Positions 14,048 through 22,453 of a DNA stretch of 64,000 nt are shown here, in pieces. The notes below the pieces were generated by a model. That model was not told the DNA's origin and did not search any database. It saw only the letters and a program-made list of their open reading frames with translations. This stretch comes from Bifidobacterium pseudolongum subsp. pseudolongum DSM 20099 (GTDB lineage Bacteria; Actinomycetota; Actinomycetes; Actinomycetales; Bifidobacteriaceae), in the NCBI RefSeq assembly GCF_000771225.1, contig NZ_JDTZ01000002.1, positions 429,170 to 493,169 of the forward strand, given 5' to 3'. Numbering within the stretch: position 1 is the stretch's first letter; each line of letters begins with the position of its first letter. A program made the position numbers and the translations under genes.

Positions 14048-17000
14048 TTGTTCTCCTGATAGAGTTCGCCCAAGCGTGCCACCACGCGGTCGACCTCTTT
14101 CTCCGGGTTGACGAACGCGGCCACGCTCCAGATGGTCATGACAGACCAGCCGAGGGCTCCCATCTCCTGCTGCAGGATGCGGTGGCGTTCGCGCGTGGAC
14201 TGGATGCCCATGAACTGCGCGTCGTCAGTGAACACGGCAAGCATGTACGGCTTGTCTTTCGCACCCACGACCATCGGCAGGCGCATGCCGTTGTCAAGGC
14301 CGTAATCCACGGCCACATTGAGCCCGCGCTCGCGGATGCGGTTGGCCAGGTCATCGATCAACACATTGGATGCGTCCGGATGGGGCTGCGGCTCGATCGG
14401 CTGTTCGTTGCCCAGACGCTGCGCCCACTGCAGCACGGTCTTGAGCATCTTGGAGCCCGCGTGGTGCAACCGGTCGTCTTCCAGATCGTCGGCGCCGAAC
14501 GCACTCACGATGTCGATGTGGTGGTCGGCGAGCGCGAGCGCATCGAGCAGCATGCCGCGGCCGCCGTCGCTTTCCAAGGCGCCGAACTGCTGGAGCAGGC
14601 GCCCGTGCGACGTTTTCGCGTAACTCATCGAGATGATGACGTCGGTGGCATGGGCACCGGTCACGTCGGTGATGTCCACAATGCGCACATGGCGCAGGAA
14701 CCGGCCCATGAACTCGTTCTTCGTGGCGAGCGACTTGAGCTCGGCGCCAAGGCGCGTGCGGAACGTCTCGGTCATGCACACGACTGTCAGGATGTAGCTG
14801 CCGGGCACAATGGTGAAGGTCTGGGCGCGGCGCGTGATCATCGCCACGATCTCGTCGATCTCCTGCTGGCTGCTTTCCACGAGTCCGCTTGCCATGACCG
14901 GCACGCCGGTGGCTTCGATCTGGTGGTAGAGCACATGGCCTTGCACGTTTTCGCGTACCACGTCGTTCGTCACCTCGCCGTAGCCCTGTTCGACGAGGAA
15001 CATATTCACGCGCGGGTCTCGGCGCGTGGGGTGCGGTTGCACGGTGATGTCGGGCAGCAATTGCACCAGATCGTCGATGCTGCCGCTCGTGATCGTCTGG
15101 CGGTGCGCGAGCACGACCACTTGGCGTGCGCGGCACAGGATGCTCAACAACAGCACGGGTGGCAGATGCGCAGCGGCGTCGATGATCACCACGTCGGCGA
15201 TCGGCGTGGGCTTCGTCACCGAGGCGAGAGTGGCTGGTGTGGCCATGAGCACCGGTTTCGCCGCGGCCAGGATCTCAGCGTGGTCGTGGTGGATGCGGCT
15301 GAGCGAGGCCGCGTTGGGGCCTGCGAGCACGGTGTGCAGCATGTTCGCCTCTTGCGTGCGGGCGAACAGCAGATCACACAGGCGGCGCATCGATTCCTGC
15401 ATGATCATGGGGCCCACCGAGCGCACATGCTCGGTGTCCACCTGGATGAAGCGGTCGGAGGCGCTTTGCAATGCCGAACCGTCTTGGTTCGAGATGATCG
15501 CCGAGGAATGCACAATGTCGTCGAACACGGTGGTCCACCATGCGAGCCGCAGTTCGTCGCGCACCGCATCCACCGGTACGTGGCGGTTGTACAGGTCAGC
15601 GATGAGCTCGCCGAAGCCGGCGGCGTCGAGTTCACGCTCGAGGCTGCAGCGTTCGGGCAGCGTGTCGAGCGCCTTGCGGTCGTCGAACAGCGCTTTGAGG
15701 CGCTCTTCGACCACGTTGAAGTCAGCGGTCTGCAGGTCGGCGCCTTCGGGCGTGGTGGCGAGCACGGTGTCGAGCGCCGTCATGTTGCTCAGCAGGGCCT
15801 CTTGCGTGGCCACGATGTCATCGAGCTTCGGCGGCAGCACGGGCCAGCCGCCGTGCGGCACGAACAGGCGCCACTGCTTGGCCTGCTTTTCCACCACCAC
15901 GAGCGCGTCATGCAGGTCTTCGACATGCGCGCCGACACGCAGCATGCTCTTCGCCTCTTTGATCTGGCGGCGGCGGTCCCAGAAGCCCATGGACTGTCCG
16001 TCGGATTTGCGCTCGGCCTTGGGTGTGGTGGCTTCGATCATCGCGTCGATGTCACGTTCGAAGATCTCGGGCTGGAACACATCGAGCACACGGCGCAGGT
16101 TCTTGAGCACCGTGACCTGCTTGATCCATTCCTGCGCGGTTGTGGGAATCGAGAAGCCACATGTCTTCACGGTCGACTCCACTTGCTCGCGCGTGGCGGG
16201 CAGCAGGTTGCGCAGCATGTCCACAACACGCTGGTAGGCGTCGATCGCCTCATCTTCCGTATACAGCGAAGCCTTGTACCATGCGGTGTCGTCGGGGCCA
16301 ATCGTGTATTCGCCCAGTTCACCGGCGCGTTCGAGCTTGCTCGCCCAATCGTCGAGCGACGTGCCGATGGAGCGCGCCACCTCTTTGTCCAAACGCACAT
16401 GGGTGGCCGGGTGTGTGGGCAGTTCGGAGATGTTGGCCAGGTTCTGGATGGTCTGGTAGGCAGATACGTTCCACGTCTTGTTCACACCGTGCAGGTCGCC
16501 GAGGTAGCGGGTGAGGCGCGAACGCACACCCACAAGCTCATCGGCCAGCTGGTCGAACCGCGAGGTGGCCACACCCTGCTGGTAGCCCACCGCGCTGATC
16601 AGCTGGTGGTCGATCGCGGCATTGGCGTTCTGGTCGGCCACGTCGAGCAACTGGCCGCCCAGCTCGTTCGCGCGCATCACATTGATGAACCGGCGCTTCT
16701 GGTCGGGCACACAGGGCACATACAGCACCGAGCGGCCGGCCATGATGCACCGCGAGGCGATTGCCGCAGCCTGTTCCGCCGTGTCGGTGTCTTGCGTGCC
16801 ATCCACGAACACGCTGTGGCCCGCGGCCGCCATGTTGGCAGCATACCGGACGGTGTTGTCGACATCGCCCACCTCGAATTCCGAATGTGGGTCGCCGTCG
16901 AAGGGGCTGTATGGGGGCATCTGCTGATTCGCCAAGTGGTCGCGTGCCTCCGGGAATCCGGCGAGTGCATCAAGCATCGCGTTGCCGCTGGGGCCTTTGG

Positions 17001-17667
17001 CCAAATGGTCGATGATCATCTGGCTTTCCACGAGGATCTGCGTGGAGGGATCCATGAAGCAGCCCAGGATGATCTGCCGTTCGATCGAGAAGTCGGGGAA
17101 CACATGCTGCGCCATCTGCGTGATCGCGGCGAACACGGCGGCAGTCTCCGGCGTGCCGCTCTTGTAGTTCGAGCCGTCGAAGAGCTGGCGTTCGTCCAGA
17201 TGCACGCCATGTTCACGCATCACGGCCAGGAACTGCGCATTGAGGCGCACATGGCCGGTGAAGCTGATTGTGGTGTGGTGTTCCACCGGGGTGCCGTCAC
17301 GTACCACTTCCACCGGGTAGAGCAGCACAGGCATGCTGTTGCCCTTCCACGTGGCCACGCCCACGACGAGCGAGAGCTCGGCCACACCACTGAAGCGTTT
17401 CTTGGCGTTCTGGTCGTCAAGCACGCGTTCTGCGCGGCGGGCGGCGGCGCGCAGCATACCGCTGTCGCGGAACAGCGAATGCAGTGGCGCGCTGCCATTG
17501 CCGAAGAGTTGCGCGATCCCAGAGGGGTGCGCGTGTGTCAGATCGAGCTTGGCAGAAAGCTGGCTCACGTCCTCCAGTGGGGACGGCACCAGGTTCGCCT
17601 TGAATTCGTCGCGCCACGCGCGCAAGGTGTTGAGGGCCTGCGGCGTTTGCGCCGTGTTATCTGTCAT
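14044..17667 (-). CDS. Large SF1-helicase-like protein with degenerate ATPase and C-terminal Vsr-like nuclease fold
   Basis: This 1207-residue protein has the layout of DUF4011/AAA_11-type SF1 helicases with a C-terminal Vsr/MTES_1575-like endonuclease domain, but the key residues are changed. The phosphate-binding loop, usually GPPGTGKSQT after a NFV-type strand, reads VDGTQDTDTAEQ (about residue 295), without the lysine. The Walker B segment reads VVIIDAAAHLPP instead of DEA(S/A)Q. In the C-terminal domain (about 1110-1200) the usual IDLAV strand reads RLPMVV, so the metal-binding Asp is replaced. The fold elements AVFTDDAQF and GWSVMTIWSVAAF remain. It is therefore probably a scaffold or DNA/RNA-binding pseudoenzyme. 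It lies 9 bp downstream of the FHA gene and overlaps the 76-residue gene. Confidence 0.72.
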   Translation of the reverse strand: MTDNTAQTPQALNTLRAWRDEFKANLVPSPLEDVSQLSAKLDLTHAHPSGIAQLFGNGSAPLHSLFRDSGMLRAAARRAERVLDDQNAKKRFSGVAELSLVVGVATWKGNSMPVLLYPVEVVRDGTPVEHHTTISFTGHVRLNAQFLAVMREHGVHLDERQLFDGSNYKSGTPETAAVFAAITQMAQHVFPDFSIERQIILGCFMDPSTQILVESQMIIDHLAKGPSGNAMLDALAGFPEARDHLANQQMPPYSPFDGDPHSEFEVGDVDNTVRYAANMAAAGHSVFVDGTQDTDTAEQAAAIASRCIMAGRSVLYVPCVPDQKRRFINVMRANELGGQLLDVADQNANAAIDHQLISAVGYQQGVATSRFDQLADELVGVRSRLTRYLGDLHGVNKTWNVSAYQTIQNLANISELPTHPATHVRLDKEVARSIGTSLDDWASKLERAGELGEYTIGPDDTAWYKASLYTEDEAIDAYQRVVDMLRNLLPATREQVESTVKTCGFSIPTTAQEWIKQVTVLKNLRRVLDVFQPEIFERDIDAMIEATTPKAERKSDGQSMGFWDRRRQIKEAKSMLRVGAHVEDLHDALVVVEKQAKQWRLFVPHGGWPVLPPKLDDIVATQEALLSNMTALDTVLATTPEGADLQTADFNVVEERLKALFDDRKALDTLPERCSLERELDAAGFGELIADLYNRHVPVDAVRDELRLAWWTTVFDDIVHSSAIISNQDGSALQSASDRFIQVDTEHVRSVGPMIMQESMRRLCDLLFARTQEANMLHTVLAGPNAASLSRIHHDHAEILAAAKPVLMATPATLASVTKPTPIADVVIIDAAAHLPPVLLLSILCRARQVVVLAHRQTITSGSIDDLVQLLPDITVQPHPTRRDPRVNMFLVEQGYGEVTNDVVRENVQGHVLYHQIEATGVPVMASGLVESSQQEIDEIVAMITRRAQTFTIVPGSYILTVVCMTETFRTRLGAELKSLATKNEFMGRFLRHVRIVDITDVTGAHATDVIISMSYAKTSHGRLLQQFGALESDGGRGMLLDALALADHHIDIVSAFGADDLEDDRLHHAGSKMLKTVLQWAQRLGNEQPIEPQPHPDASNVLIDDLANRIRERGLNVAVDYGLDNGMRLPMVVGAKDKPYMLAVFTDDAQFMGIQSTRERHRILQQEMGALGWSVMTIWSVAAFVNPEKEVDRVVARLGELYQENK

Positions 17668-17676
17668 CGGGTTGAC

Positions 17677-19353
17677 TCACTTCCCCATCGCTTTGCGGTA
17701 GTCTTCGTAACCGGGATTGGTGCTGAGCGCCTTGTCCACATCGGCGTTGCCCTGCGCGGCGAGCCAAGCATACAGGTCGTCGTACAACGCCGGGTTCATG
17801 GCAAGGAACGGCAGCAGTTCGGCATGGCGCGCCATTTCGAACTGTTCGGCGAAATCGTCGCTGCGGCGTGCCTGGTCGGAGTTGTAGCCGCCGGCCTCCA
17901 CGAGTTCCTCGCGCTGGTTGAACTCGCCCTTGGCCACACGTTCGAACACCGAGCCGGGTTCGAAGGCCGGGGTGAATGCCTGCGTCTGCTCAGGCTGGTC
18001 CACTTCGCCGGTCTGCGCGGTGGGCTTGAAGCGCGCATCGACGTCGGCGGCCGCGGGTGTGGGCTGGGCCTGCACCGTCTGGAGCGGCTGCGCGGTCTGA
18101 GCGGATTGCACAGGCTGCACGGTCTGCACTGGCTGCTCGGCCTGCACAGACTGCTCTACAGCAGTCGTATTCGGCGTAGGCTGCTGTTCGTTGGATTGCT
18201 GATTGACGGCCACGGACGACTGCATATCCACCGCGACCGGTTCGTCACGGTGCTCGGCGTGCAACGATGTGGTGAGCACCTCAAAATCAAGGGCCGTGCT
18301 CTGCTCGGCGAACCGGCGCTGCTCCTGCCCCTGCTGTTCCTGGGGGCGCTGCACCATTGGCTGCGTGTCATGCTCCACTGCTGGCGCCGCAGCTTGGGCG
18401 GCCGGCTGCGGTTCCTGAGCGGGCGCGGGCTGTGCGGCGGTCTGCTGGTTGGCTGGCTCCTGCTGGACGGCAGGTTGCGCAATAGCAGGCTGTTGTGCGA
18501 CAGGCTGCTGCGGGGTCATCTGCAGCGGCATGATGTCAGGCAGGCGCGGTTTGCCCAATTCATCCACGGAGATCAGACGGTCGGCCGGGCGTCCACCGGC
18601 GTGGCGCGGGCCGTCGTGCATGCGTGGCACGAATTCCTCTTTCTTCACAGCGGGCTCGTCGATCTTGCCCGCAGCCACATCGTGCGCATCGGCGAACAGG
18701 TCACGGGGAGCCGCGTCAGGCGCGTCCTCTTCGACCGCGTCGTTCGTGGTCACCGGGTTGATTGGCTGAGCGAACGGCACGAAGGTCTGCTGCTCGGCCT
18801 CGCGCAACTCATGCGCGCGCGTGCGCACACTGTTGGAATCAAAGATGTTGGTGGGCTCGCCGGCGCGCAGATTGAGGATGTCGTCCACCGAAAGCTCCGA
18901 TGCTTCCGGTTCGGACGCCACGTTGTCGAGCGCGTAGTCGAACAGGTTCGCCACGGCCGGATCGTCGCTGTGTGTGGTGCTGTCATCGATGAAGCGCACA
19001 AAATCCACCGGCACATCGCCGAACTGCAGACGCACGGTGTCGTCGGTCAGTGCGAAGTCGGAGCCGGATGGCAGTCTCACCAGATCGTTGCCCGGACGCA
19101 CCAGATATGTGCCGTTCGTGGAGTTCATGTCGCGCAGAATCGCGTTGCCATCGCTTTTCACCGAGAATTCGGCATGGCGTTTGGACATCGATCGGGTGTC
19201 GTCGAGAATCTCGACGCGCGTGGTGCCGTCATCGCTCAAGGGGCGCAACGGTTTGCGACCTATCTCCACGGTCTGCCCTGCCTCGACGCTGGTCAAATCC
19301 GAACCATCCACGCGGATCATCCATTTCGTCGTTGCTCGTTGATCACCGCTCAC
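17677..19353 (-). CDS. FHA-domain protein with Gln/Pro/Ala-rich linker and C-terminal variant-leucine-rich module
   Basis: A 558-residue protein. The N-terminal forkhead-associated domain (residues 10-115) has GRKPLRP, the phosphothreonine-binding motif SMSKRHAEFSV and LRDMNSTNGTYLV, so the pThr-contacting Arg/Ser/His/Asn residues are intact. Residues 120-290 are acidic; 290-470 form a low-complexity Q/P/A/V-rich linker with QPVQ-type repeats. The C-terminal 80 residues (about 475-558) contain FEMARHAELLPFLAMNPALYDDLYAWLA, resembling the variant leucine-rich repeat modules seen in bifidobacterial FHA proteins. It probably docks on proteins phosphorylated by a Pkn-type Ser/Thr kinase. It heads the operon with the pseudo-helicase gene. 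Confidence 0.82.
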   Translation of the reverse strand: MSGDQRATTKWMIRVDGSDLTSVEAGQTVEIGRKPLRPLSDDGTTRVEILDDTRSMSKRHAEFSVKSDGNAILRDMNSTNGTYLVRPGNDLVRLPSGSDFALTDDTVRLQFGDVPVDFVRFIDDSTTHSDDPAVANLFDYALDNVASEPEASELSVDDILNLRAGEPTNIFDSNSVRTRAHELREAEQQTFVPFAQPINPVTTNDAVEEDAPDAAPRDLFADAHDVAAGKIDEPAVKKEEFVPRMHDGPRHAGGRPADRLISVDELGKPRLPDIMPLQMTPQQPVAQQPAIAQPAVQQEPANQQTAAQPAPAQEPQPAAQAAAPAVEHDTQPMVQRPQEQQGQEQRRFAEQSTALDFEVLTTSLHAEHRDEPVAVDMQSSVAVNQQSNEQQPTPNTTAVEQSVQAEQPVQTVQPVQSAQTAQPLQTVQAQPTPAAADVDARFKPTAQTGEVDQPEQTQAFTPAFEPGSVFERVAKGEFNQREELVEAGGYNSDQARRSDDFAEQFEMARHAELLPFLAMNPALYDDLYAWLAAQGNADVDKALSTNPGYEDYRKAMGK

Positions 19354-19518
19354 CGTGGGACCTTCCTTTCATCGAGTGGGCACGCGCTGCACCATTGTAC
19401 GCAGCACGCCCAATCAAGCACTGCGGCAGCCAATCGCTCTTACTCCCGCCAGTCTATCGCAATACACGGTGTTTCACCGGGGTGCACGGCGGGTGTTCAC
19501 GCCAGACTGACCGGAAAG

Positions 19519-19550
19519 AAAAACCCCGCAGGGCTTGTGCCCCACGGGGT
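19519..19550 (-). terminator. Rho-independent terminator after rplL
   Basis: The stem ACCCCG/CGGGGT, extended by inner GGGC/GCCC pairing, is followed by five T residues on the minus strand. It separates rplJL from the FHA gene. Confidence 0.85.
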
Positions 19551-19593
19551 CAGACGTCATGTCGTCAGTGATATGCGGCTTAGGCCGCGCACA

Positions 19594-19974
19594 TCACTTG
19601 AGCTCGACGGTGGCGCCAGCTTCTTCGAGCTGAGCCTTGGCCTTCTCGGCGTCTTCCTTCTTGGCGTGCTCGAGAACCGGCTTCGGAGCGCCGTCCACGA
19701 GGGCCTTGGCCTCGGCGAGGCCGAGGTTGGTGATGCCACGCACAGCCTTGATGACCTGGATCTTCTTGTCGCCAACGGCGGAGAGGATGACGTCGAACTC
19801 ATCCTTCTCTTCCTCGGCCGGAGCAGCGCCCGGAGCGGCGGCAGCGGCGACGGCGACCGGAGCGGAGGCCTCAACGTCGAACTTCTCTTCGAAGGCCTTG
19901 ACGAACTCGGAGAGCTCGACGAGGGTCATTTCACCGAAAGCTTCGAGCAGCTCATCCTGGGTGAACTTAGCCAT
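19594..19974 (-). CDS. rplL: 50S ribosomal protein L7/L12
   Basis: A 126-residue acidic stalk protein. The N-terminal dimerisation helices are [24 protein letters not shown], followed by an Ala-rich hinge ([20 protein letters not shown]) and the C-terminal factor-binding domain with [20 protein letters not shown] and LVDGAPKPV. It recruits translation GTPases. It follows rplJ by 116 bp and both share the leader at 20613-20840. Confidence 0.98.
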   Translation of the reverse strand: MAKFTQDELLEAFGEMTLVELSEFVKAFEEKFDVEASAPVAVAAAAAPGAAPAEEEKDEFDVILSAVGDKKIQVIKAVRGITNLGLAEAKALVDGAPKPVLEHAKKEDAEKAKAQLEEAGATVELK

Positions 19975-20090
19975 TATGGCTTCCTTTCAATCGTGGCGCG
20001 CGGCGGGTTGTTTCTGTTCCGCACACCTGAAATTTTTCTTTGTTTTCCGGTTTATTCCGACCGATTGCACTGCGGTGAACCGCAGGGCGA

Positions 20091-20612
20091 TCAGGCAGCC
20101 TTCTCCTGCTTTTCGCGCAAGGCGTCGACCGTACGGACGGCCTTCGTCGGCAGCGCGTTGAACAGGCGTGCAGCCTTGGCCATGGTGCCCTTGAGGGCGC
20201 CGGCCAGTTCGGCAAGCAGTTCCGGACGAGACTTGAGGTCTGCGAGCTGCTTGGCACCCTCGGCGTCGTACACGGTTCCGTCTGCGAAACCGCCCTTGAC
20301 GATGAGGGCCTTGTTGGTCTTGGCGAAGTCACGCAGAATCTTCGCAGCGTCGATGAAGTCACCCTTCACGAAGACGACGGCGGAAGGACCGGTGAGCATC
20401 TCATCGAGACCCTCAATGCCGGCTTCCTTAGCGGCGATGCGGAACAGCGTGTTCTTAGCCACAGTGTAGGAAGTATCGCGGCCTAGCTTTTCGCGCAGAT
20501 CGGAAATCTGCGGAACGGTAAGCCCGCGGTACTCGGTCAGGTAGACCGCGTCAGCGTTACGGAATGCTTCCGTAAGCTCGGCGACCACCACTTCCTTTTC
20601 GGGCCTCTTCAT
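20091..20612 (-). CDS. rplJ: 50S ribosomal protein L10
   Basis: A 173-residue ribosomal stalk base protein. Family features include the start MKRPEKEVVVAELTEAF, YLTEYRGLTVPQISDLR and the TSYTVAKNTLFRIAA region. The frame runs upstream to 20684, but the ATG at 20612 has a strong AGGAAGG site and gives the standard length. L10 bound to L7/L12 typically represses its own operon through a structured leader, which is present here. Confidence 0.97.
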   Translation of the reverse strand: MKRPEKEVVVAELTEAFRNADAVYLTEYRGLTVPQISDLREKLGRDTSYTVAKNTLFRIAAKEAGIEGLDEMLTGPSAVVFVKGDFIDAAKILRDFAKTNKALIVKGGFADGTVYDAEGAKQLADLKSRPELLAELAGALKGTMAKAARLFNALPTKAVRTVDALREKQEKAA

Positions 20613-20840
20613 GGCGTTCCTTCCTAAGTCGGCCGTTGACTGTGAGGCGGGGCGCCAAACCCGGGCAACAAAAAAGCCCTGCACACAGGCAGAGCGGCAA
20701 ACGTCCTTGAAATCATCAAGGATCCTTGTTTCTCAACCTGCGCTGGCTTGGCGAACCAAACTTCGTAGGATCACGGGTGACCCTCAACCAACGGTCTGTG
20801 GTTTACAAGAGTTTGAATTTACCGTGCCCCGCCGACGTAC
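20613..20840 (-). ncRNA. rplJL leader with intrinsic terminator (L10 leader-type attenuator)
   Basis: The roughly 200-base untranslated leader contains GATCCTACGAAGTTTGG and several alternative pairings. It ends in a textbook terminator at 20671-20697: stem GCTCTGC/GCAGGGC with loop CTGTGT followed by six T residues, about 60 bases before the rplJ start. Having a terminator inside the leader, before the Shine-Dalgarno, fits L10-mediated transcription attenuation. The leader's 5' boundary is approximate. Confidence 0.65.
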
Positions 20841-20956
20841 GGCACTTCGGGCGTGTCGCACAGGTAAGCCCTGAAGTCAATCCGGCGGTTTCCCCGCCGC
20901 GGGCCGCCCCCAAAGCCCTACAATCAAAGAAACGATTGTGCGCATTTCGCGCATAT

Positions 20957-20971
20957 TGAGAATCATTCTCA
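20957..20971. promoter_or_regulatory. Fur-family (probably Zur) operator
   Basis: TGAGAATCATTCTCA is a perfect 7-1-7 palindrome of the Fur/Zur type. It overlaps a likely -35 and is followed by TATACT (20981-20986), a good -10. An outer repeat GCATAT...ATATGC surrounds it. The metal-binding lipoprotein gene begins 58 bases downstream. Zur is preferred over Fur or PerR because of the gene it controls. Confidence 0.8.
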
Positions 20972-21029
20972 GTAATATGCTATACTCGAACATCAGAGAC
21001 ACAAGCGCCAAAACAGTGAAGGAACACCT

Positions 21030-21947
21030 ATGAGCACATGGATTCGCCGGACATTCGCCGCGTTCACCGCCATCGTATTCGCAGCCAGTGTGGCGGCATG
21101 CTCCGGCCAGGGCGAAGCCTCGCCCTCCGCGTCAAACACAGCAAACAAAGACGGCGTGATCACCGTGATCGCCGCCTCGAACCAGTGGGGCTCGCTCGCG
21201 AAGGAACTGGGAGGATCGTATGTGGACGTCACCTCGATCCTCAACAACACGAGCACCGACGCGCATGACTACGAGCCGACGTCGAACGACATCTCGAAAT
21301 TCCAGCACGCGCAGGTCGCGATCGTCAACGGCGCGGGCTACGACGAATGGGCGGTCAAAGCGGCCGAGCAATCCAAGGCGATCGTGATCGACGCGGCGGA
21401 CGAAGGCGGCAAGAAGACCGGAGACAACCCGCATGTGTGGTTCTCGTCCGACGTGCGAGTGAAGACGGCCGACGCGATCACCGCCGCGTACGAGAAGATC
21501 ATGCCCGAGCACAAGACGCAGTTCCAGGAGCTCAACGAGAAATGGCAGGCCACCGAAGACAAGCTCGAGGAACAGCTCGCCACCGTGGCGCAGGCCGACG
21601 ACGCGATGCCGTACGCAGCCATCGAATCGGTGGGAGAATACCTGGCCGACGACATGGGGCTCAAGGATGTGACGCCGAAGGGCTACAAGCAGGCCGCCGC
21701 GAACGAAAGCGAACCGACGCCTTCGGACATCAAGCAGTTCACCGACCTGCTCAAGAAGGGCGACGCAAAGATGCTCATCATCAACTCGCAGGAGCCGAGC
21801 GACATGACCGACCAGCTTGTCTCAGCCGCGGACTCCGGCAATGTGCCCGTGGTCGACATGACCGAGCAGATGCCGTCGAACTACAAGGGTCTGCACGAGT
21901 GGATCACCGAGATCATTGACCAGATGCAAGCCACGCAGAAGAAGTGA
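21030..21947 (+). CDS. Metal (Zn/Mn) ABC transporter substrate-binding lipoprotein
   Basis: A 305-residue cluster A-I (ZnuA/PsaA-type) binding protein. It has a lipoprotein signal with lipobox SVAAC (Cys about residue 23). Metal ligand candidates are His in DAHDYEP, His in DNPHVWFSSD, Glu in AIESVGEYLADDMGL and an acidic residue in NSQEPSD. The third position is Glu rather than His, as in manganese-binding PsaA-like proteins, yet the operator looks Zur-like, so Zn versus Mn is open. There is no His-rich loop. No ATPase or permease gene follows, so it is an orphan component whose partners must be elsewhere. The upstream rplJ leader is divergent. Confidence 0.88.
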   Translation: MSTWIRRTFAAFTAIVFAASVAACSGQGEASPSASNTANKDGVITVIAASNQWGSLAKELGGSYVDVTSILNNTSTDAHDYEPTSNDISKFQHAQVAIVNGAGYDEWAVKAAEQSKAIVIDAADEGGKKTGDNPHVWFSSDVRVKTADAITAAYEKIMPEHKTQFQELNEKWQATEDKLEEQLATVAQADDAMPYAAIESVGEYLADDMGLKDVTPKGYKQAAANESEPTPSDIKQFTDLLKKGDAKMLIINSQEPSDMTDQLVSAADSGNVPVVDMTEQMPSNYKGLHEWITEIIDQMQATQKK

Positions 21948-22018
21948 GCACCTGATCCATCCTCATCCCCTAGACTGCCCGTAGCCCCAGCTGCGGGCAG
22001 TATTGTTATGTCGCATGC

Positions 22019-22214
22019 CCTCCTCCTCGCTGCGGGTAGTACCTTCTTCGTTACAGGTAGTGCTTCGTTTACTACGGGCAGTGTACCTACTCGTGCTTAG
22101 TTCCTACAATCGTTCGAAAATGGCGGTTTTTGAGTGAGGCTTAGTCAAAAAAAGCACTGCCCGTAACGAAGAAGGTACTACCGTAGCAAACGAAGCACTA
22201 CCCGTAGCAAGAAG
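22019..22214. repeat. Palindromic intergenic repeat, GCTACGGGTAGTGC family, copy A
   Basis: Left arm (22019-22085) and right arm (22153-22214) are imperfect inverted repeats of about 62 bases. Each is built of two units of the form GCTACGGGTAGTGC-TTCGTT. The middle contains GAAAATGGCGG (22117-22127). A smaller hairpin ACTGCCCG/CGGGCAGT precedes it at 21974-22001. The same units and the same central motif recur at 36759-36880 in reverse orientation. It sits between the convergent lipoprotein and purine permease genes. Confidence 0.7.
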
Positions 22215-22316
22215 GAGAAAAGAAAGAAGAAGGTGAAGAGGGAAAGAAAGAAAAGGAGAGGGAAGAAAAGAAGGTGCAAGAACAATAAGGAGTGCAGGAA
22301 GGAAAAATGCAACAAC
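22215..22316. other. Purine-rich low-complexity stretch
   Basis: About 100 bases of almost pure A/G (GAAGGAGAAAAGAAAGAAG and similar) lie between the palindromic repeat and the permease terminator. No gene is supported. It stands out from the local GC-rich composition. Confidence 0.6.
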
Positions 22317-22357
22317 AAAAGGGTGTTGCGCATGGAGCACCCATGCGCAACACCCTT
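22317..22357 (-). terminator. Rho-independent terminator after the purine permease
   Basis: The stem AAGGGTGTTGCGCATGG pairs with CCATGCGCAACACCCTT and is followed on the minus strand by TTTTGTTGTT. Confidence 0.85.
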
Positions 22358-22453
22358 GGTCGGACTTGCGCTCTCCCGGCGAACCGTTCGGGTAGGTTCA
22401 CGCAGAACCTGTCAGCCGGACTCGAATATCCCTCGTCGGGAGCCGCATCCTGG

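Noticed and set aside
13756..20469. Plus-strand open frame of 2237 codons
   Set aside because: It lies antisense to the pseudo-helicase, FHA and rplJL genes, all supported by motifs, spacing and terminators. Its predicted product is His/Arg/Val-rich with no domain. It results from G/C-rich third codon positions of the real genes.
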